Origin: Flavobacteriales bacterium
Lineage (GTDB): Bacteria; Bacteroidota; Bacteroidia; Flavobacteriales_F; PHOS-HE28
Direction of reading: 5' to 3'
Assembly: GCA_016703105.1 (NCBI GenBank)
Contig: JADJCS010000016.1
Location: 1 to 64,000, forward strand
DNA: 64,000 nt
The translations under genes and the position numbers were made by a program. Of the stretch, positions 11,469 through 19,921 are shown piece after piece. The notes under the pieces are model-generated. The model saw only the letters and a program-made list of their open reading frames with translations, was not told where the DNA came from and searched no databases. How positions within the stretch are numbered: the stretch's first letter is position 1; every line of letters begins with the position of its first letter.

Positions 11469-11480
11469 TCGGAGGGCTTC
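11454..11480. terminator. Bidirectional terminator hairpin between convergent genes
   Basis: GAAGCCC (11454-11460) pairs with GGGCTTC (11474-11480), with CCG/CGG extending the stem inside and a short GTGAT loop. It lies between the convergent pterin dehydratase (end 11468, overlapped) and the DUF1573 gene (end 11501). Confidence 0.6.
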
Positions 11481-11500
11481 AAGGGGAGAGGTGAACTGGA

Positions 11501-12037
11501 TCAGCCCACTTTCTTCACATCGGCGGATATGCGCAAGGTGGTTTGCTTGGGTTCGGTGTTCGCTGTTACCGTGACCGTTTTCTGCTGGGCGTTCTCCTGC
11601 TTGCCCGGCTTGTAAACCACTTCGATCTCGCCACTGCCGCCCGGAGCGATCGGCTCTTTGGGATAGCTCGGTACCGTGCAACCGCAGGAACCTTGGGCGT
11701 TCTCGATCAGCAGCGGCTCTTTGCCGGTGTTGGTGAACTTGAAGACGTATTTGTTCTCACTGTCCTGCTTGATGCTGCCGAAGTCGTGCTCGTATTGCGC
11801 GAAGTTCACGGTGGTCTTCGGGCGGTTGTCCACTTCCGTCTTGGCCTGCTGGGCCAGTGGATCGAAGGCCTTGGCCTCTGCGGTCGTAGCAGGCGGCTTG
11901 GTCGGTTGCGCGGCGGACATCGTGCTGGCGGCCTCTTCCGAACTGGTTGAGCTGCCCGTGGATCTGCCGCTGGCGGCCATATAGATCAAGGTGCCGGCGA
12001 TGATGGCCAGCAGCGCGATCTTGACGGTCTCTTTCAT
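11501..12037 (-). CDS. DUF1573 domain protein, membrane anchored
   Basis: 178 residues from the ATG at 12037. This start is chosen over an upstream in-frame one because it gives a clean signal anchor (KIALLAIIAGTLIYMAA). A Ser/Thr/Ala-rich linker of about 60 residues leads to one DUF1573 immunoglobulin-like domain: HDFGSIKQDSENKYVFKF, then NTGKEPLLIENAQGSCGCTV with the characteristic GSCGCT cysteine pair, and IAPGGSGEIEVVYKP. DUF1573 proteins are common in Bacteroidota and their molecular role is not established. The gene has its own promoter-like box and is flanked by an inverted repeat (12062-12086). It ends next to a shared terminator. Confidence 0.85.
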   Translation of the reverse strand: MKETVKIALLAIIAGTLIYMAASGRSTGSSTSSEEAASTMSAAQPTKPPATTAEAKAFDPLAQQAKTEVDNRPKTTVNFAQYEHDFGSIKQDSENKYVFKFTNTGKEPLLIENAQGSCGCTVPSYPKEPIAPGGSGEIEVVYKPGKQENAQQKTVTVTANTEPKQTTLRISADVKKVG

Positions 12038-12061
12038 CGCTTGGTAGGTTGGTCGTTGGTT

Positions 12062-12086
12062 GTGGCCGCGAAAATACACCGGCCAC
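12062..12086 (-). promoter_or_regulatory. -7 box TATTTTCGC nested in an inverted repeat, upstream of the DUF1573 gene
   Basis: On the minus strand TATTTTCGC (12076-12068) matches TAnnTTTG-type boxes. It sits between perfect 7-bp arms, GTGGCCG (12062-12068) and CGGCCAC (12080-12086). The ATG is 30 bases downstream at 12037. The symmetry around the box could be an operator, though GC-rich sequence follows the box at other genes too. Confidence 0.45.
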
Positions 12087-12124
12087 GCTCAACCTGGGGG
12101 CGTTAACGATCCCTTAACAGCCTT

Positions 12125-13723
12125 CTACTGCTGGCGGGCGATGCCCATCCGCTCATAGGTGTCGCCACTAAGCGCATCCAACGCTTTCTGGTAGCTGTTG
12201 TCCACGGGATTGTCCGCGTTGATGGCTTGCCAGTAGGCGGAGTTATCCCAAAGATCGCGGGCGATGAGCGCTTTCAGGCGAAGCGCGAGGAGCGGGCGCG
12301 AACGGGCGAGACCTTCGGCATCCTTCTTCACCTCATCCTTCTCGCCCGCTGCTACCAATGCGTTCATCAGGTCATCGCTCACCGTGAAGGAGCGGATGAA
12401 AGGTTCGACAGCCGCGAATTGCCGAAGGAGCGCCTCACGGTTCGTATCGACGTACGAAAGCGCGAACGTGTTCAGGGTCCCCTTGCGCACCAGCTTTCCG
12501 AAATACTCAGAGCTGAGGGACGTGTCGATGGCCACGAAAATGTCCGGCATAATGCCGCCACCGCCGAACACAACGCGTTTGTTCATGGTGAAGAACCGGG
12601 CGGTATCGAGCGGATGGATGCTGTCCGCATGGGTGAGTTCGCCACGTTCCAATCGCTCGCTACGCTCCTTGCGGTAAGCCTCCACCCCTTCCTCATAGGG
12701 CTTCTGGATGCACCGGCCGCTGGGCGTGTAGTACCGGGAAACTGTCAAGCGCACGGCCGATCCGTCGGGTAACATCACTGGTCGCTGCACCAGACCTTTG
12801 CCAAAGCTCCGACGACCCACTACGAGCCCGCGGTCCCAATCCTGCACAGCCCCCGTTACGATCTCGCTCGCACTGGCGGAACCTTCGTCCACCAGCACCA
12901 CCAAACGGCCTTTCTCGAACCGTCCTTCGCTCGTCGCGTAGGTGTTCTCCCGAGGGGCATTGCGTCCTTCGGTATACACGATCAACTTGTGGTCGGCCAG
13001 GAACTCATCAGCCATCTCGATGGCGGAACGCAGGTAGCCGCCCCCGTTCCCTTGAAGGTCCAGCACCAGGTCCACCATGCCTTTAGCGCGGAGTTCGTCC
13101 AGCTTGTCCCGCACCTCTTTTGTGGTGGTGGCGCTGAAACGGCTCACTTTGACATAGCCCACGCTAGGCGTTGCCATATAGGCGGACTCCACGCTGTAAA
13201 TGGGGATCTTGTCACGGACGATGGCGAATTCCAAGGGTTCTTTCTCACCGCGCCGCACCACCGTCACGTTCACCTTGGTGCCCTTCTTGCCGCGCAAGCG
13301 CTTCATCACGTCGCTGTTCTTGAACTTGACACCGGCGACGGTCTCGTCCTCGATCTTCACGATGCGATCACCTGCCCTGATGCCCAAACGTTCGCTGGGA
13401 CCGCCGACGATCGCGTCCACCACGTAGATGGTGTCCTCGACGATATTGAACTGGACCCCGATCCCTTCGAAATTCCCCTTGAGCGGTTCGTTCACCTCGT
13501 CCAACTCCTCTTTCGGGATGTAGATCGAATGCGGATCGAGCTCCGCGAGGATGCTCACGATGGCCTCGTCCACTAGCGCCTCATCATCCACGCTGTCCAC
13601 ATACATGCGGTCGATATGGTAGAGCAGCGCTTCGACCTTGCTGGCTTTGGTGGTGGGCTGGCTCTGTGCGAAAGAAAGTCCCGCTTGCAGGATGATCAGA
13701 AAAAGAACGGTGGGTCGGTTCAT
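12125..13723 (-). CDS. S41 family C-terminal processing peptidase (CtpA/Prc type)
   Basis: A 532-residue periplasmic serine protease. N-terminal signal peptide (LFLIILQAGLSFAQ). The segment at 30-75 (LLYHIDRMYVDSVDDEALVD, then DPHSIYIP) is typical for the family. A PDZ domain spans about 85-165 (GIGVQFNIVEDTIYVVD, RLGIRAGDRIVKI). The protease domain contains DLQGNGGGYL, then DEGSASASEIV at 279-289 with the catalytic serine, and the catalytic Lys309 in RRSFGKGLVQ. Such enzymes trim C-termini of secreted or envelope proteins. It lies in a minus-strand group of envelope genes (pbpC, MORN-like, this gene, DUF1573), 69 bases after the MORN-like gene. Confidence 0.93.
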   Translation of the reverse strand: MNRPTVLFLIILQAGLSFAQSQPTTKASKVEALLYHIDRMYVDSVDDEALVDEAIVSILAELDPHSIYIPKEELDEVNEPLKGNFEGIGVQFNIVEDTIYVVDAIVGGPSERLGIRAGDRIVKIEDETVAGVKFKNSDVMKRLRGKKGTKVNVTVVRRGEKEPLEFAIVRDKIPIYSVESAYMATPSVGYVKVSRFSATTTKEVRDKLDELRAKGMVDLVLDLQGNGGGYLRSAIEMADEFLADHKLIVYTEGRNAPRENTYATSEGRFEKGRLVVLVDEGSASASEIVTGAVQDWDRGLVVGRRSFGKGLVQRPVMLPDGSAVRLTVSRYYTPSGRCIQKPYEEGVEAYRKERSERLERGELTHADSIHPLDTARFFTMNKRVVFGGGGIMPDIFVAIDTSLSSEYFGKLVRKGTLNTFALSYVDTNREALLRQFAAVEPFIRSFTVSDDLMNALVAAGEKDEVKKDAEGLARSRPLLALRLKALIARDLWDNSAYWQAINADNPVDNSYQKALDALSGDTYERMGIARQQ

Positions 13724-13792
13724 CGGCTGTTGCTGAAGTTCGTGTGGATCAGGGATGGAACGGATGGGAGGTTCGACGGGTTGCCCGGGACA

Positions 13793-14332
13793 TCACTTGC
13801 TCGGAATTTTCATGCCAAGGATCCGGTACGTGCTGCCTTGCTTGAGCTGGTCTTTGTGGTACTTCTCCACCCAAGCCACTTTTCCGTCCTTGTAGTAGCG
13901 CCATTTGCCATGTTTCATCCCATCCTTGTAGTGACCCACGATGCCCTCCTTGCGGAAAGCCCATGTGCCCTCGCGCTTACCCATGCGGTATTTCCCTTTC
14001 AAGGTGATGTGACCGAACTCATCATATTCGGTCCAATCCCCGTGAAGGGAACCCCAGCCATACACCGCGAAGATGAGCGGTCTTCCGTCCGGGAAGAACG
14101 CACGGTACACTCCGCTGGGCTTTCCACGTTTGTACCCCAGCCGTACCGCGACGCGGGTGGTATCGAACGCGTAGCGGCCGAAGTGGGTGAATGCGACCGT
14201 ATCGCGCAAGGGGCCATAAACCACCTGGTAAGCTCTTACCTCATTTTCCGTGGGTACCCAAAGGGTGTCGGGTTGCGCACTACATGGGAAGGAGTGCGCC
14301 AGGACCAGAGAAAATACGATGGACCGGATCAT
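13793..14332 (-). CDS. Secreted MORN-repeat-variant protein
   Basis: 179 residues from the ATG at 14332, which overlaps the pbpC stop as ATGA, so translational coupling is likely. Signal peptide IVFSLVLAHSFPCSAQ. The rest contains repeats of the form G.Y..G...G.W..Y...G, for example HGDWTEYDEFGHITLKGKY, REGTWAFRKEGIVGHYKDG and HGKWRYYKDGKVAWVEKY, as in the toxin-antitoxin-unrelated MORN_2 family common in Bacteroidota. Function unknown; a periplasmic or outer-surface role next to a peptidoglycan synthase is inferred. An in-frame extension upstream to 14482 overlaps pbpC and lacks a signal peptide at its start, so it was rejected. Confidence 0.75.
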   Translation of the reverse strand: MIRSIVFSLVLAHSFPCSAQPDTLWVPTENEVRAYQVVYGPLRDTVAFTHFGRYAFDTTRVAVRLGYKRGKPSGVYRAFFPDGRPLIFAVYGWGSLHGDWTEYDEFGHITLKGKYRMGKREGTWAFRKEGIVGHYKDGMKHGKWRYYKDGKVAWVEKYHKDQLKQGSTYRILGMKIPSK

Positions 14333-16686
14333 GGTCGCGCGGGTACGGAAACTTGGAAGGAGCGACCGATGGACCGGCCTTGGGTATCCGTCAAATGTAA
14401 GTGGTGTGTTCCCGGACCTACGGCAAGGGCCAGACGGTGGTCCCCGTGGGTGGTGGCTACGAATACTCGGTCCAGATGCCAATGGATGTAAGTGTTTCGG
14501 TCCCGATGTGCGGCTTCGGCGACGACCCGGCCGCGAACACCATCCAGTTCTGTGGCCAGGAGCACTGCGGCTTCGGGCCCCGGGTAGATCAGTTCCATTA
14601 CATCGTTATCCGCCGTGTTCAGCTCAGGTCTTCGCCACGGTGGAAGGCGCACATAGCTGGGGTCCTGGGGAGCATAGTAGGATTCCATCGCCGGGGGGAG
14701 AACGAACCAGGGCACAAGCACCCCGCCCTCGTTGACGGCCAAACGCGCTTTGTGATCCGCTGAAACAGGTATTGAACGATGGTAAGGACAGGGCTCCGTG
14801 CGTGCGCCCGAGCGAGGGGCCCAGGTGGTATCCGTTCCGGGACAGATCGCTGTGCTGCGATGGCCGCTTTTCCGGCAGATCGATAAGGGGAGAAGATCGT
14901 CGAAAGGCACCTCGGGCCTCTCACCGACGGGAAGTAGCCCGAAAACTTCGAATAGCAAGGGTGCGGCCGCGAGCGCCCCGGTAAGACCTGGCCGTCCCTC
15001 TCCACTGGCATTGCCGCACCACACCCCCACACAATAGGTCGCGCTCACCCCGATGGCCCAGGCGTCCCTGTGCCCATAGCTCGTCCCGGTCTTCCATGCG
15101 ATGTTCCTGGCACCCGCGAACCTTTGCCAGCCCTGTTCCTCCACAGGCCTTTGGGACCGGGTCAACGCGTCAAGGGTGAGGTGTACGGGACCGGCGGAGA
15201 GTGGGACAGAGGTTGCGGTATGCTCCGGGGGTGCGTTCGCGAACAACACGGGCGCATGCACCACTCGGTATCCCTCCCACGCGGTGCGTCCATGCGCATA
15301 TCGAATGCGCCCCAGGGTCGCGTATGCTCCACACAATTCCCACAAGCTGCTTTCGCCACCGCCCAAGATCAAACTAAGTCCGTAGTGCTCCGCAGGTCGG
15401 TCAAGGCCAAAGAGCCCTAAGTCGCGCAAGAGACCCAATGTTCGGTCCACCCCGTGCCGACGGAGCGCGCGCACGGCGGGTACATTGAACGATCGTGATA
15501 GCGCTTCGGCCGCCGGAACCGCTCCTCGGTATTTCTGGTCATAGTTCTGCGGGCTGAACCCTTCATATTGGGTGGGGAGGTCTGCCACGAGCATGTCCGG
15601 TAACAATTCGCCGTGCTCGAGCATGGCTGCGAACAGGAACGGTTTCAATAGGCTGCCGGTGCTCCGCTGCGCCCGGACCAGATCCATTCTTCCCGCATGC
15701 GCGTCACCAGCGGCCGCCAGATTGCCGACGTAGGCGAGGACCTCCCCGGTTGGAACGTGCATCACGAGCACAGCCGCATTGTGGATCCTATCCTCGAGCA
15801 GTCGTTCCCCATGTTGCTCGGCCACGGCCATGACCCGGTCCTGCAGATCACCATCGAGGGTTGTGCGCAACGCTGATCCGGGGGCTTCCGAACGGAGAAG
15901 CAGGTGGGGTGATTTCAGGGGGAGCGCTCGCGGACCCTCAGGCAAGGGCTCGTTGCGGGCCAGGGACCACTCAAGGCTGTCCAGCACTTCGATCGCCAAT
16001 AAGCGGTCGAGCAACCGATCGCGTTTGGTGCGTAGCGCCTCCCGGGATCGGCCGGGATGCACAAGCCCCGGTGCGTTCGGCAGCACCGCCAAGGTGGCGG
16101 CTTCCGCCCAGCTTAAGTGACGGCTTGAGTGGTCCAGATAGCGCCAGCATGCGGCCTCAAGCCCAACTACATTGCCACCAAAGGGGGCGTTCGCTGCGAA
16201 CAACGCCATGATCTCGTCCTTACTAAGGTGGAATTCCATTCCGAGGGCAAGCCAGATCTCTGCGAGTTTGTTGCAAAGCGTGCGTGGTCCTCCGCGGCTC
16301 ATTCGCGCTACTTGCATGGTGATGGTGCTACCACCCTGAACGATATGACCGGAGCGTATATTCTGGCCCAGAGCGCGGAACAGGGAAGGAAGATGGATCC
16401 CACATTGGGAACGGAAATGCCGGTCCTCGAACTGTTCCAAGCAGGTTTCGAACCGGTCTGCAACGCTATCGGATGCAGGGGGCAAACGCCATTGTCCGTC
16501 AGCCGCTACGGCCGCCGCCAGGAGTTCTCCGTTCCGGTCCAGAACGGTGCGCGAAAATGGCTTGTCGAACCAGGCCGGACCTGTGGTCGACCAGAGAAGT
16601 GAGAGCCCGGCCAGAAGGAGCACGGAACAAGCTATGGCCCAGCGCACAACACGTCGGGACAACCTGGACGGACTTGGGGGCGTCAT
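14329..16686 (-). CDS. pbpC: Penicillin-binding protein 1C (peptidoglycan glycosyltransferase/transpeptidase)
   Basis: 785 residues from the ATG at 16686; an upstream TTG in frame was not preferred. One membrane helix (13-32). The GT51 glycosyltransferase domain shows EDRHF (87-91) with the catalytic Glu, and GGSTITMQVARM (118-129). The transpeptidase domain shows RSTGSLLKPF with Ser345/Lys348 (SxxK), SFN at 399-401 (SxN) and WKTGTSYGHRDAWA (KTG). The C-terminus after about 640 is the BiPBP_C immunoglobulin-like domain that marks PBP1C. In many Gram-negatives pbpC is adjacent to an alpha-2-macroglobulin gene; here that gene lies about 5.4 kb away at 22050-27629. Upstream it faces the divergent 1,024-aa T9SS gene with only 79 bases between the starts. 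Confidence 0.93.
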   Translation of the reverse strand: MTPPSPSRLSRRVVRWAIACSVLLLAGLSLLWSTTGPAWFDKPFSRTVLDRNGELLAAAVAADGQWRLPPASDSVADRFETCLEQFEDRHFRSQCGIHLPSLFRALGQNIRSGHIVQGGSTITMQVARMSRGGPRTLCNKLAEIWLALGMEFHLSKDEIMALFAANAPFGGNVVGLEAACWRYLDHSSRHLSWAEAATLAVLPNAPGLVHPGRSREALRTKRDRLLDRLLAIEVLDSLEWSLARNEPLPEGPRALPLKSPHLLLRSEAPGSALRTTLDGDLQDRVMAVAEQHGERLLEDRIHNAAVLVMHVPTGEVLAYVGNLAAAGDAHAGRMDLVRAQRSTGSLLKPFLFAAMLEHGELLPDMLVADLPTQYEGFSPQNYDQKYRGAVPAAEALSRSFNVPAVRALRRHGVDRTLGLLRDLGLFGLDRPAEHYGLSLILGGGESSLWELCGAYATLGRIRYAHGRTAWEGYRVVHAPVLFANAPPEHTATSVPLSAGPVHLTLDALTRSQRPVEEQGWQRFAGARNIAWKTGTSYGHRDAWAIGVSATYCVGVWCGNASGEGRPGLTGALAAAPLLFEVFGLLPVGERPEVPFDDLLPLSICRKSGHRSTAICPGTDTTWAPRSGARTEPCPYHRSIPVSADHKARLAVNEGGVLVPWFVLPPAMESYYAPQDPSYVRLPPWRRPELNTADNDVMELIYPGPEAAVLLATELDGVRGRVVAEAAHRDRNTYIHWHLDRVFVATTHGDHRLALAVGPGTHHLHLTDTQGRSIGRSFQVSVPARP

Positions 16687-16738
16687 GGCAGCAGGGAGCA
16701 ACGGTACGCAAGTTCCAAACCTTGTTCCGAGGGAACCT

Positions 16739-16746
16739 TATCTTCG
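16739..16746 (+). promoter_or_regulatory. Putative -7 box (TATCTTCG) of the type B T9SS gene
   Basis: TATCTTCG fits TAnnTTTG with T to C at the seventh base, a variant recurring in this window. It ends 19 bases before the ATG at 16766, in the divergent spacer shared with pbpC. Confidence 0.5.
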
Positions 16747-16765
16747 ACCGCCTTAACGACACACG

Positions 16766-19700
16766 ATGCACCGTAAACTCCTTGCACTAGTCGCCCTTTC
16801 TACCCTTTCCTGGAACGTTGCTAAAGCCACGCACGTCGCCGGTGGGGAGATCATCTACGAATGCTTGGGCAATGGGCAGTACCAGTTTTCGCTGATACTT
16901 TATCGTGATTGTGCTGGTACTACCTTGGGTACTTCGTACACCTTGGACTTCACGAGCCCGTGCGGCAATCAATCCTTGACAGTGGACGTGGACACGGTGT
17001 TCGAGGTGAGCCAACTTTGTGAGGATCAGCTTCCGTTCAGTTCCTGCAACGGGGGTAACCTTCCTGGATTGGAACAGCACGTCTTTACCGGAACGATCAC
17101 ACTCCCCCCTTGTGATTTCTGGACCGCATCCTGGTCGCTTTGCTGTAGGAACGATGCCATTAGCAATCTCCAGACGCCGGGAACCTATGACGGGTATCTG
17201 GAGACGAGCATGAACAACGAGGATTATCCCTGCGATAACTCTCCTGTTTTCACGAACGCGCCGATCCCGTACGTCTGCTTGAACCAACCGGTCGTTTATT
17301 CCTATGGTGTTTACGACCCGGACGGAGACTCGCTTAGCTATGCATTGATAAGCGCCATGACCACCGGCGGTGTGCCGATCCCCTATGTATTCCCCTACAC
17401 GTTTTTGGAGCCTATCCAAGCAGGGTTGACCTTCGACCCCTTCACCGGGCTGCTGCAATTCACTCCGAACGCCATTGGGAACTACGTGGTGGTGATGGAG
17501 GTAACACAGTACGACGACGATGGTAACGTCATCGGCACGACGTTGCGCGATATGCAGTTCGTGGTGATCGCCTGCACGAACCAAGCCCCCGACCCAACCG
17601 CCGGGGCGATCGACAATTTCAGCGGAACCGCCGTTCAGACCGGGCCGTTCAGTATCGAACTCTGCGAATCGGACAATTTCTGCTTCGAGGCGACCTTCAC
17701 CGATCCAGACGCGGGCGATACCCTCACGTTCAGCAGCAATATTCAGCAGAATCTCCCCGGCTCAACCATTTCGGCCACCGGTGCCAACCCGCTCACCATA
17801 ACGGTTTGTTGGACGGCCCAAGCGGGTAACTCGGGCTTCTTTCCGTTCACCATAACGGTGGAGGACGGCAACTGCCCGATCAGTGCGTTCCAGACGTTCG
17901 TGTATGCCACCAATGTGCTTCAACGCACCTCGGTCGGTCCTGACCAGACAATTTGTGGTCCGCAGATCGCGGAGATCGAAGCACAAGGAGGATTGAATTT
18001 CGTGTGGACCATTATTCCCGGTGGTGATCCCATTACAGGTCAGAATTTCACCTGTTTGGATCCGCCGTTCTGCTCTGAGGTGATCGCGGATCCGAATTCC
18101 ACGACCTCCTACATCGTTACCAGCGACCTGGCAGGTACATGCATCAACGCGGACACCGTAACTGTTTTTGTAGTGTCTGATTTCACCTTCGCGGCGACTC
18201 AAAGCGACGACACGCTCTGCTTGGGGGAGACCGCCCAGTTGAACGTGGTGCCGAACCCGAACCTTCCCGGTTACACCTTTGAATGGATACCCACCTTGGG
18301 TCTATCCGCTGGTGATATCGCCAACCCGATCGCTGGATATAGCCAGCCGGGGTCGTATGCCTACACGGTGGAGATCACGAGCCCGGATGGCTGTGTGAAA
18401 CAGGACACGACATTGGGTCTGGTCGTATTGCCTGGCTTCGTCCCCGACTTCACGCTCACGGTTGCGGATAGCTCTTTCTGTGAGGGCCAGGGAACCACGT
18501 TCACCGTGGACATTGATAACTCCCCACCCATCTATTGCGGACCGAACTTTGCGGGTTGCACCTCGGGCATCGTTGCTGATTTCGAACTGGGCACCGGTGT
18601 GGACCAGGGAACGACCACTTCGTATCCTGCCCCCTATGGCAACTGGTACAACAGCACGCGACACCAAGTATTGGTCCGTGCGAGCGAGTTGTTGGCGCTT
18701 GGCTTTACGGGTGGGACGATCAATGAATTGTCGATGAACATCGCAGTGGTCAACGGGCTAAGTCTCTATCCAGGTTGGTCGATCCAGATGGGTTGTACGA
18801 CGCTCGATTCGCTGGATATCAATGACGGGTTCGTTTCAGGGTTGACGCAAGTTTTTGGACCCACCGATGTGAACATCCTGGCGGGCTGGAACAGCTACGT
18901 GCTCAACCCCGGCTTCAATTGGGACGGTGTATCGAACGTGGTCGTGGAGTTCTGTTTCAGCAACTATCCGAACGGCTTCACACAGAATTCCCCAACGTTC
19001 TACACGACCACCAGCTACACATCCGTGATCTACAACTTCACGGATGGTGCGAACCTTTGCGACACGGTGACGCCGCCGTTCTTCAACCAAGGTGAGAGCA
19101 ACCAACGCCCGAACATGCGTTTCCGCGTCTGTGCCGGTGTGAACGAGGATCTGCTCGTATACTCCTGGAGCCCGACCGACGGCCTCAGCGATCCGAACGG
19201 TCCGGTCACCAATGTGGTCCCCATTGTGACACCAGCGGTTTACACAGTGACCGTTGGTGATCCGAATTTGGGCTGCTTCGGCACGGCCACGGCCACCACC
19301 TACTGGGATCCCCCTGCGGACGTGAGCTTCGTACCCTTGCCAACGAATGAAGGTGTGGCCCCATTCGTTGTCAGCTTTGACAATACTTCCTCAGGCAACG
19401 TGACGTCGTTCACATGGACGTTCGGTGATTCGACCGGCACATCCAACGAATTCGAACCTGGTTACACTTTTGAGGCCGCTGGCACGTACGTTGTTACCCT
19501 CTACGGCGTTTCGGATCAAGGTTGTACAGGCTTCTACCAGGATACGATCGTGGTTTTACCCGATCCGGTCGTGGACATTCCTAACGTATTCTCGCCCAAT
19601 GGTGACGGCGATAACGATGCGTTCATCTATCGAGATCTGCGCGGCTTCAAGCAAGTGGAGATGACGATCTTCAATCGGTGGGGCCAGAAGGTGCATGAAG

Positions 19701-19840
19701 CACCTGTAACGGCGGACAACGGCACCATTTGGCGTCCAGAGACCAGTGTAGCCGAGGGTACCTACTTTTATGTGTTCATCGGCCAGGGCAACGACGGCAG
19801 TGAAGTGAAAAGGGAAGGGCACGTCACTCTGGTGAGGTGA
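16766..19840 (+). CDS. Large secreted PKD-domain protein with gliding-motility type C-terminal domain (T9SS type B)
   Basis: 1,024 residues. Signal peptide KLLALVALSTLSWNVAKA, then THVAGGEIIYECLGNGQYQF, a start found in many Flavobacteriales surface proteins. The centre holds immunoglobulin-like modules (PDGDSLSYALI, a Ca-binding-like DPDG segment; TFTDPDAGDTLTF). A PKD domain lies at about 850-930 (VAPFVVSFDNTSSGNVTSFT, then WTFGDSTGT). The last 85 residues, PNVFSPNGDGDNDAF through FNRWGQKVHE to GTYFYVFIG, are the CHU_C/gliding CTERM module, the type B sorting signal for type IX secretion. Likely displayed at the cell surface or released; binding partner unknown. Followed by a strong terminator. 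Confidence 0.9.
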   Translation: MHRKLLALVALSTLSWNVAKATHVAGGEIIYECLGNGQYQFSLILYRDCAGTTLGTSYTLDFTSPCGNQSLTVDVDTVFEVSQLCEDQLPFSSCNGGNLPGLEQHVFTGTITLPPCDFWTASWSLCCRNDAISNLQTPGTYDGYLETSMNNEDYPCDNSPVFTNAPIPYVCLNQPVVYSYGVYDPDGDSLSYALISAMTTGGVPIPYVFPYTFLEPIQAGLTFDPFTGLLQFTPNAIGNYVVVMEVTQYDDDGNVIGTTLRDMQFVVIACTNQAPDPTAGAIDNFSGTAVQTGPFSIELCESDNFCFEATFTDPDAGDTLTFSSNIQQNLPGSTISATGANPLTITVCWTAQAGNSGFFPFTITVEDGNCPISAFQTFVYATNVLQRTSVGPDQTICGPQIAEIEAQGGLNFVWTIIPGGDPITGQNFTCLDPPFCSEVIADPNSTTSYIVTSDLAGTCINADTVTVFVVSDFTFAATQSDDTLCLGETAQLNVVPNPNLPGYTFEWIPTLGLSAGDIANPIAGYSQPGSYAYTVEITSPDGCVKQDTTLGLVVLPGFVPDFTLTVADSSFCEGQGTTFTVDIDNSPPIYCGPNFAGCTSGIVADFELGTGVDQGTTTSYPAPYGNWYNSTRHQVLVRASELLALGFTGGTINELSMNIAVVNGLSLYPGWSIQMGCTTLDSLDINDGFVSGLTQVFGPTDVNILAGWNSYVLNPGFNWDGVSNVVVEFCFSNYPNGFTQNSPTFYTTTSYTSVIYNFTDGANLCDTVTPPFFNQGESNQRPNMRFRVCAGVNEDLLVYSWSPTDGLSDPNGPVTNVVPIVTPAVYTVTVGDPNLGCFGTATATTYWDPPADVSFVPLPTNEGVAPFVVSFDNTSSGNVTSFTWTFGDSTGTSNEFEPGYTFEAAGTYVVTLYGVSDQGCTGFYQDTIVVLPDPVVDIPNVFSPNGDGDNDAFIYRDLRGFKQVEMTIFNRWGQKVHEAPVTADNGTIWRPETSVAEGTYFYVFIGQGNDGSEVKREGHVTLVR

Positions 19841-19855
19841 CCTGCACAACGATCC

Positions 19856-19881
19856 GAGAAAGGGCCTTCGGGCCCTTTCTC
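19856..19881 (+). terminator. Strong intrinsic terminator hairpin
   Basis: Perfect 11-bp stem (GAGAAAGGGCC at 19856-19866, GGCCCTTTCTC at 19871-19881) closed by a TTCG tetraloop, 16 bases after the stop of the type B T9SS gene. Only a short T stretch follows. Confidence 0.85.
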
Positions 19882-19909
19882 ATTTGCCAGATCCGCTATC
19901 CTACCGGTA

Positions 19910-19917
19910 TAACTTGG
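19910..19917 (+). promoter_or_regulatory. Putative -7 box (TAACTTGG) of the T9SS protease gene
   Basis: TAACTTGG, a one-mismatch match to TAnnTTTG, ends 4 bases before the ATG at 19922, so the transcript would be leaderless or nearly so. It lies directly after the terminator of the preceding gene. Confidence 0.4.
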
Positions 19918-19921
19918 CACA

